64,000 nucleotides of DNA from an uncultured Eggerthella sp. GTDB lineage: Bacteria > Actinomycetota > Coriobacteriia > Coriobacteriales > Eggerthellaceae. Positions 60,397-64,000 of this stretch are shown one piece after another. Location of the stretch: contig UQLU01000002.1 in NCBI GenBank assembly GCA_900542065.1, positions 165,334 to 229,333 of the forward strand. The letters run 5' to 3'. Position 1 is the first letter of the stretch. Every line of letters begins with the position of its first letter. The translations under genes were made by a program, and so were the position numbers. A model generated the notes under the pieces. The model made no database searches. It saw only the letters and a program-made list of their open reading frames with translations, and was not told where the DNA came from.

Positions 60397-60451
60397 GCGA
60401 CAGCGACACCAACCTGTCGCGACAGTGTCGCGCTCCGGCGACAGTGTCACC
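60397..60451. repeat. 37-bp repeat, copy C with an additional partial unit
   Basis: Full copy at 60397-60433, differing from copy A at one position; a second GGCGACAGTGTCACC follows at 60437-60451. The surrounding 421-bp gap (60141-60561) has no ribosome-bound reading frame; a 76-codon plus frame at 60249-60479 is not supported. Confidence 0.75.
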
Positions 60452-60561
60452 CCTATGCGTCGGTGCTGTCCAGTTGTAATGAAGCCGATAGTGGGCGGAA
60501 TAGCGCTAACCCACTAGATAGCTATCTTCCACAATGAAGGCACCACTTATAGTTTCAGCCA

Positions 60562-61227
60562 CTACGACAACGGCATCAAATTATCACGGCTAACTTCGTT
60601 GAGAACTTTCCAAGCGATCGAATCAATGAGTGCATAGTTTTCCAACTGGGTACGTTTTTTAAACCGAGGAAGTTGCAGCGCATCATAAAGAATTGCAGGC
60701 ACAATTAGCACGAAACGTTTACTTATTTCGTTTATCCCCGTAAAGGCGTTCGCACCCAAGGCACTTATTTCGTTGCCGCATAAGCGAAGACCTTGCGCAT
60801 AGTAATGAATGGCGTATTCCAGATCGGGAGTAATCTCAATATTTCGACACGAGCATGCGTTATAGAGCGCGTCAATTCTTCTTTCCACCAAAATACGCTC
60901 ATAAGGTTCCGATTCAGCTCGATTGCTCGAAGCAGATTTAAATATAAAACTACCCGGAGAAAGCATAAGCCGGGCATAACGGATAGACCCTTCTTCCCAA
61001 CTTAAATCTATGCCAATCCTGTCTAAAGATCGTTGTTCGCAGCATTCTGACCACCACGAACGAAGCATGTGCTTGCTTTCGAAGTGGTTATAAAACGTCT
61101 GTCTTGAAATGCCCGCCTTTTCACAAATTTCGTTTACCGTAATAGTTTCTAAAGGCCTATCGACGCTTTTAAGTATACGAAGGCGCATTGAAAAAGTTTT
61201 GTCGTCTTGCTTCACCCGAATCACCAA
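60562..61227 (-). CDS. TetR family transcriptional regulator
   Basis: A protein of up to 221 residues. The N-terminal HTH is ITVNEICEKAGISRQTFYNHFESKHML (about residues 29-55), the TetR-N pattern; the C-terminal ligand domain is all-helical and unlike well-known subgroups. The start is unclear: TTG at 61227, GTG at 61224 or GTG at 61215, all without a strong ribosome site. Divergent from the SRPBCC/membrane/hydrolase genes, which are its probable targets. Confidence 0.78.
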   Translation of the reverse strand: MVIRVKQDDKTFSMRLRILKSVDRPLETITVNEICEKAGISRQTFYNHFESKHMLRSWWSECCEQRSLDRIGIDLSWEEGSIRYARLMLSPGSFIFKSASSNRAESEPYERILVERRIDALYNACSCRNIEITPDLEYAIHYYAQGLRLCGNEISALGANAFTGINEISKRFVLIVPAILYDALQLPRFKKRTQLENYALIDSIAWKVLNEVSRDNLMPLS

Positions 61228-61428
61228 CTTTCAACAAATACACCTAGTCAGCAGTACTTGACTTTATACCTAATTTGTCAATTTGTTTCGACGCTTACAG
61301 TCTATCAATTCTTACCTTCGGAAGAAGCTCTGCGCGAAAATGAACATGTTCAAAGTTGATCTTGAACATGCCATACGCAATGCATCAATTTGCGATTGGT
61401 AATAATTTCTAATAGAAGGGGGCCTACT

Positions 61429-62133
61429 ATGAAACTTATTCTTGATGGCAAATTAGCCGCTCTGGCTGGAGTGGGAGCTCCCGCAGCTGTTCTTTCCGCA
61501 TTAGGACAGTACAAAAAGAAATATGCAATAAGTCCAGAAAAGCAACCTCCACGAGGGGCATATCCCGGTGACGACTTGCTGCCTGACGAAGATGTCATAC
61601 TCACTACCATGGCATGCGAAATTGATGCACCGCCCGAGAAGGTTTGGCCCTATATTAACCAGCTTGGCCAAAACAAAGCAGGCTTCTATAGCTTCCAAAC
61701 TTTCGAACATCTTGCCGCATTCCGCATTTACAACACTTACAAAATTGTAGATCGCTGGCAAGACACCAAAGTTGGCGACTGGGTATTTTACGGAGACCAG
61801 GGTGTTGGCCACGAAATTATGCTTCACGAACCCGGAAAATATATTGTTGGATGTTCCGATACGCGCCGTCCACCAAAGCAACAAGGTGCAGTAGCTTGGC
61901 TTCCTCATGGTTGCAAAGAATACGCTTGGACGTGGGGCTTCTTCCTCGAAGAACTTCCTGGAAACCGCACAAGGTTCGTCATGCGCAACACTGCAATGGT
62001 TGAAGTTTCTAACAAGCTTCAAATGGCAATTGTGGTAGGGCTTATTTGGGGCTGGTCATCTGGCGTTATGTCAACACGCATGTGCGATGTAATCAAAGCG
62101 CTTGCTGAAGGAAGGAAGTTCATTCACTTCTAG
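61429..62133 (+). CDS. SRPBCC (START-like) fold protein
   Basis: A 234-residue protein. After a hydrophobic N-terminus (about residues 5-25, possible TM or signal), residues about 55-210 match the SRPBCC ligand-binding fold: CEIDAPPEKVWPYINQLGQNKAGFYSFQTFE, GDWVFYGDQGVGHEIML and WTWGFFLEELPGNRTRFVMR. These proteins bind hydrophobic ligands. GGGGG lies about 8 nt before the ATG at 61429; a 39-nt longer frame is not favoured. First gene of a small set with a membrane peptide and a hydrolase, divergent from TetR. Confidence 0.75.
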   Translation: MKLILDGKLAALAGVGAPAAVLSALGQYKKKYAISPEKQPPRGAYPGDDLLPDEDVILTTMACEIDAPPEKVWPYINQLGQNKAGFYSFQTFEHLAAFRIYNTYKIVDRWQDTKVGDWVFYGDQGVGHEIMLHEPGKYIVGCSDTRRPPKQQGAVAWLPHGCKEYAWTWGFFLEELPGNRTRFVMRNTAMVEVSNKLQMAIVVGLIWGWSSGVMSTRMCDVIKALAEGRKFIHF

Positions 62134-62213
62134 TTGGTGAATCAATTTTGCTAGCTAGACACCCTCAATACGCGCCCGTTCATTTACCAACTTTAATACA
62201 GGAAGGAACTCTC

Positions 62214-62366
62214 ATGAAAAAGAAACCTTTGTTTTATATTTCGCCTGCTTTGGTGGTTTCAGTTTCTCTAATTGGTATTGGGTATGCCGCCCTTCATTCT
62301 TTTCTCAATAAAGAATGGGGCCGCGACAAGCACGACTATAGTGAAAGTGAACCAGCGGCAGAATAA
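62214..62366 (+). CDS. Small single-TM membrane protein (50 residues)
   Basis: A 50-residue protein with a basic start (MKKKP), one hydrophobic helix (about residues 7-29) and an acidic, charged tail ending SEPAAE. AAGGAA lies 6 nt before the ATG at 62214; a longer frame from 62148 has no ribosome site. It lies 80 nt after the SRPBCC stop with no terminator between, so it is probably cotranscribed. I do not recognise it. Confidence 0.6.
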   Translation: MKKKPLFYISPALVVSVSLIGIGYAALHSFLNKEWGRDKHDYSESEPAAE

Positions 62367-62424
62367 GCGCATGAAGCCAGTTGGCTAAAATCAAAAGCAA
62401 ACAAATTAATAATCTTAAACCCAC

Positions 62425-62467
62425 ACAGCTAACTATTTCCATTTCGAAAATAGTTAGCTGTCCTTTC
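62425..62467 (+). terminator. Terminator-like 14-bp hairpin before the hydrolase gene
   Basis: Perfect stem ACAGCTAACTATTT / AAATAGTTAGCTGT with a 9-nt loop (62439-62447), followed by CCTTTC. It likely ends the SRPBCC-membrane peptide transcript, so the hydrolase may have its own promoter or depend on readthrough. Confidence 0.65.
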
Positions 62468-62531
62468 AATGTATTGGTTAAAGAAAGAATACGTTGCTCT
62501 AAAATCGATAGAGTACGAGAAAGGCACATTG

Positions 62532-63512
62532 ATGAGTAGCTCCAATACACCTGTTGAAATTATTGCTCATGGCAGTTATCACATTGGCGGTAAAAAGGTA
62601 ACCATCGAAGGTAGCGATATGAAGCGAATTTCGCTTTGGCCTGGTGGACCTCCAGTTGATTATGACCCCAATGGAGATTTTCAGGCAGGTCAGATGTACG
62701 TGCTGTATACCCGCCTTGCTAACCCCGTACTCCCGTATCCGATATGTATGGTGCATGGCGGAGGGGCAAGCGGGGCCTTATGGGAATCAACTCAAGATGG
62801 TGGCCCTGGTTGGTCTTTCATGTTTTTACAAAACGGTTTTAACGTAAATGTTTCTGACGGTGTTGAACGCGGTCGTTCTTCATGGGCGCAATTCCCCGAA
62901 ATCAACGATGGTGAACCTATGTTTATGAGCTACGACGAACGATGGACCACTTATCGCTTAGGACCTAAACCTGGTGTTCCATTTGAAGGAAGCAGGTTTG
63001 ATTGCTCCAAATACGATCAATTCATGAAGCAACAAGTGCCACGCTGGACCACTTCCAACGAAATGGTGCAAGCGGCATACAACGATTATTTTAAAAGTTT
63101 GACTGATGGCTGTATTATTCTGGCGCATAGTCAGGGAGGTTTATTCGCTTTAGAAGCGGCACTAACTTGTCCAGAAAATATTCGCGGCATTGTGCTTTTG
63201 GAAAGCTCCTCAACCCTTGATCCAAATGACCGTGACGTTTCAGCCCTAGAGGGCATTCCTATTTTGTTTGTTTACGGAGACTTTCTGGAAGACAAATACA
63301 AAATAGATGGTTACTACTGGCCTGGCCAATACGCCTACGAAGGCAGCATGAGACACTTATATGAACACTTAAAGGCATCTGGTTGCGATACCGAATGGAT
63401 GTACCTGCCTGACAGAGGAATATATGGTAATACTCATGCGCTTATGATGGAAAGCAACAGCCGTCAAATCGCTGATCTTATTTGCGATTGGCTTAAAGAA
63501 CATGTGAAGTAA
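62532..63512 (+). CDS. Alpha/beta hydrolase
   Basis: A 326-residue alpha/beta-fold hydrolase or esterase. The oxyanion-loop HGGGASGALWES (about 77-88), nucleophile elbow AHSQGG (about 197-202, Ser in S-x-G context), and late His (NTHALMMESN, about 302-311) fit the catalytic triad; the Asp is likely in FVYGDFLED. No signal peptide is visible. GAAAGG lies 7 nt before the ATG at 62532; the frame extends 63 nt further upstream without a better site. Substrate unknown. Confidence 0.82.
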   Translation: MSSSNTPVEIIAHGSYHIGGKKVTIEGSDMKRISLWPGGPPVDYDPNGDFQAGQMYVLYTRLANPVLPYPICMVHGGGASGALWESTQDGGPGWSFMFLQNGFNVNVSDGVERGRSSWAQFPEINDGEPMFMSYDERWTTYRLGPKPGVPFEGSRFDCSKYDQFMKQQVPRWTTSNEMVQAAYNDYFKSLTDGCIILAHSQGGLFALEAALTCPENIRGIVLLESSSTLDPNDRDVSALEGIPILFVYGDFLEDKYKIDGYYWPGQYAYEGSMRHLYEHLKASGCDTEWMYLPDRGIYGNTHALMMESNSRQIADLICDWLKEHVK

Positions 63513-63558
63513 GAATGTGGATGCTAGTTAATGTCTCAGTTATTTCCCCTTTGAGATG

Positions 63559-63600
63559 AAAACAAAAAAGCAGGCCAACCGAAACACCGATTGACCTGCT
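63559..63600 (-). terminator. Terminator of the initiator tRNA gene
   Basis: Minus-strand 13-bp stem (63600-63588 with 63581-63569, G-U pairs, 6-nt loop) followed by TTTTTTGTTTTC, 9 nt past the tRNA CCA end. Confidence 0.85.
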
Positions 63601-63608
63601 GAAACATT

Positions 63609-63685
63609 TGGTCGCGGGGGCTGGATTTGAACCAACGACCTCCGGGTTATGAGCCCGGCGAGCTACCAGACTGCTCCACCCCGCA
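63609..63685 (-). tRNA. Initiator tRNA-fMet (CAT)
   Basis: 77 nt with CCA encoded. The anticodon arm CCGGG-CTCATAA-CCCGG carries the three G-C pairs typical of initiator tRNA, the D arm is GAGC...GCTC, and the T arm is GTTGG-TTCAAAT-CCAGC. Acceptor pair 1-72 is U-G, consistent with the non-Watson-Crick 1-72 pair expected of initiators. Confidence 0.95.
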
Positions 63686-63716
63686 CTATCTGGTTGCGCC
63701 CTAAGCGCAATAATTT

Positions 63717-63744
63717 ATTCTATATATCTGAGCATTTAACGCAA
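63717..63744 (-). promoter_or_regulatory. Promoter of the initiator tRNA gene
   Basis: On the minus strand TTGCGT (63744-63739), 16-bp spacer, TAGAAT (63722-63717). The transcript would start about 25 nt before the tRNA 5' end. Confidence 0.6.
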
Positions 63745-63786
63745 TAGTAACAAGTGCTTATTCATAAAGTGCACATATTCTGGCAC

Positions 63787-63846
63787 TTTACACCTTTTTA
63801 CACTGTTTTATACCGTTTTGCACCATCTTCCACTCTTTTGCATGTT
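63787..63846. repeat. Six direct 10-bp repeats with phased A-tracts
   Basis: Consecutive 10-mers TTTACACCTT, TTTACACTGT, TTTATACCGT, TTTGCACCAT, CTTCCACTCT, TTTGCATGTT. On the minus strand the A-tracts recur every 10 bp, which predicts intrinsic DNA curvature just upstream of the initiator tRNA promoter (-35 at 63739-63744). The region between 63846 and 63978 holds an 8-bp inverted repeat (CATGCTTT / AAAGCATG, about 63910-63938) and no supported gene. Confidence 0.7.
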
Positions 63847-63978
63847 TCAGCTTGCACTATTGCGTTCTTCTTTTACTCACACACTTCTTAGTGTCTAAGC
63901 CTCAAGAACATGCTTTCTTGCCTGCCGAAAAGCATGCTCCCATACACTTTCTTAACCCGACGCAAATCGATGCCGAAA

Positions 63979-64000
63979 CGAAAAAAGAGGCACGCCGTAG
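63979..64000 (-). terminator. Right half of a terminator cut by the window edge
   Basis: On the minus strand GGCGTGCCTC followed by TTTTTTCG looks like the 3' arm and U-tract of a terminator whose 5' arm lies beyond the window. It would end a minus-strand gene outside the window. Confidence 0.45.

Noticed and set aside
58606..60451. CRISPR array
   Set aside because: The 37-bp repeats are only three, palindromic, unequally spaced (about 1.6 kb and 140 bp apart) and not separated by uniform spacers; no cas genes.
60249..60479. 76-codon plus-strand frame across repeat copies B and C
   Set aside because: Starts inside a repeat with GTG, no ribosome site, and the translation of the repeats is not conserved between frames.

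Overview
The window looks like chromosomal DNA of a low-GC, Gram-positive anaerobe. I infer a member of the Coriobacteriia (Actinomycetota). The basis is two sortase-anchored LPXTG-type proteins, lipobox lipoproteins, MurB, type III glutamine synthetase, a CIRCE element ahead of hsp20, and many accessory transport and oxidoreductase genes. The class-level placement comes from the overall gene set, not from a marker-gene tree. No phage, insertion sequence, CRISPR array or rRNA was seen. Two tRNA genes are present.

Layout. 1-8.4 kb (minus strand): M18 aminopeptidase (cut by the window edge), a solute-binding lipoprotein overlapping a YerC/TrpR-like regulator, citramalate synthase and IlvE (branched-chain amino acids), a small alarmone synthetase, GlnN and a LysR regulator. 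This is a nitrogen and amino-acid block. 9.6-14.6 kb: a Gfo/Idh/MocA oxidoreductase, an EamA transporter, a polytopic permease and a small membrane protein. 14.8-16.5 kb: a candidate free-standing ncRNA with its own promoter and terminator, then rplM-rpsI. 16.5-25.9 kb: a membrane-anchored serine hydrolase with a very long disordered N-terminus, CIRCE-hsp20, an ABC ATPase whose FtsX/MacB-like permease is broken by one in-frame stop, a GT2 glycosyltransferase and a TSUP transporter. 26.3-34.2 kb: murB, a zinc-ribbon membrane protein, an SDR, an M20 amidohydrolase, a FabH-like synthase, a tRNA-Thr with an abnormal acceptor stem, and a CPA1 antiporter. 34.3-40.2 kb: a KaiC-like/PEP-synthase-like protein beside an MGDG-synthase-type glycosyltransferase, then a GlcD-type FAD oxidase.

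40.6-49 kb is accessory: an orphan HipB-type regulator, an ABC-2 exporter with a 44-residue peptide gene in front, a divergent regulator joining a degenerate ABC-ATPase to LytTR with its own permease, a phosphoesterase, a NUDIX hydrolase, a MarR remnant, and an MFS-CBS fusion divergent from a MarR regulator with three operator-like palindromes between. 49-52.3 kb: MetQ-type lipoprotein, an opine-dehydrogenase-family protein and an Asp/Glu-racemase-family protein, all on the minus strand. 52.8-60.5 kb: a fibro-slime LPXTG protein, a zinc macrodomain hydrolase, a cell-wall-anchored tandem nitrilase, and an AlbA_2/ATPase/HTH regulator flanked by three copies of a 37-bp CGACAGTGTCG-type repeat. 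60.5-63.5 kb: TetR divergent from an SRPBCC protein, a 50-residue membrane protein and an alpha/beta hydrolase. The window ends with initiator tRNA, with helically phased A-tracts upstream of its promoter.

The strongest candidates for something not yet described are the 37-bp repeat / AlbA_2 / surface nitrilase region, the 14.8-15.0 kb RNA, and the 44-residue peptide-ABC-LytTR locus.
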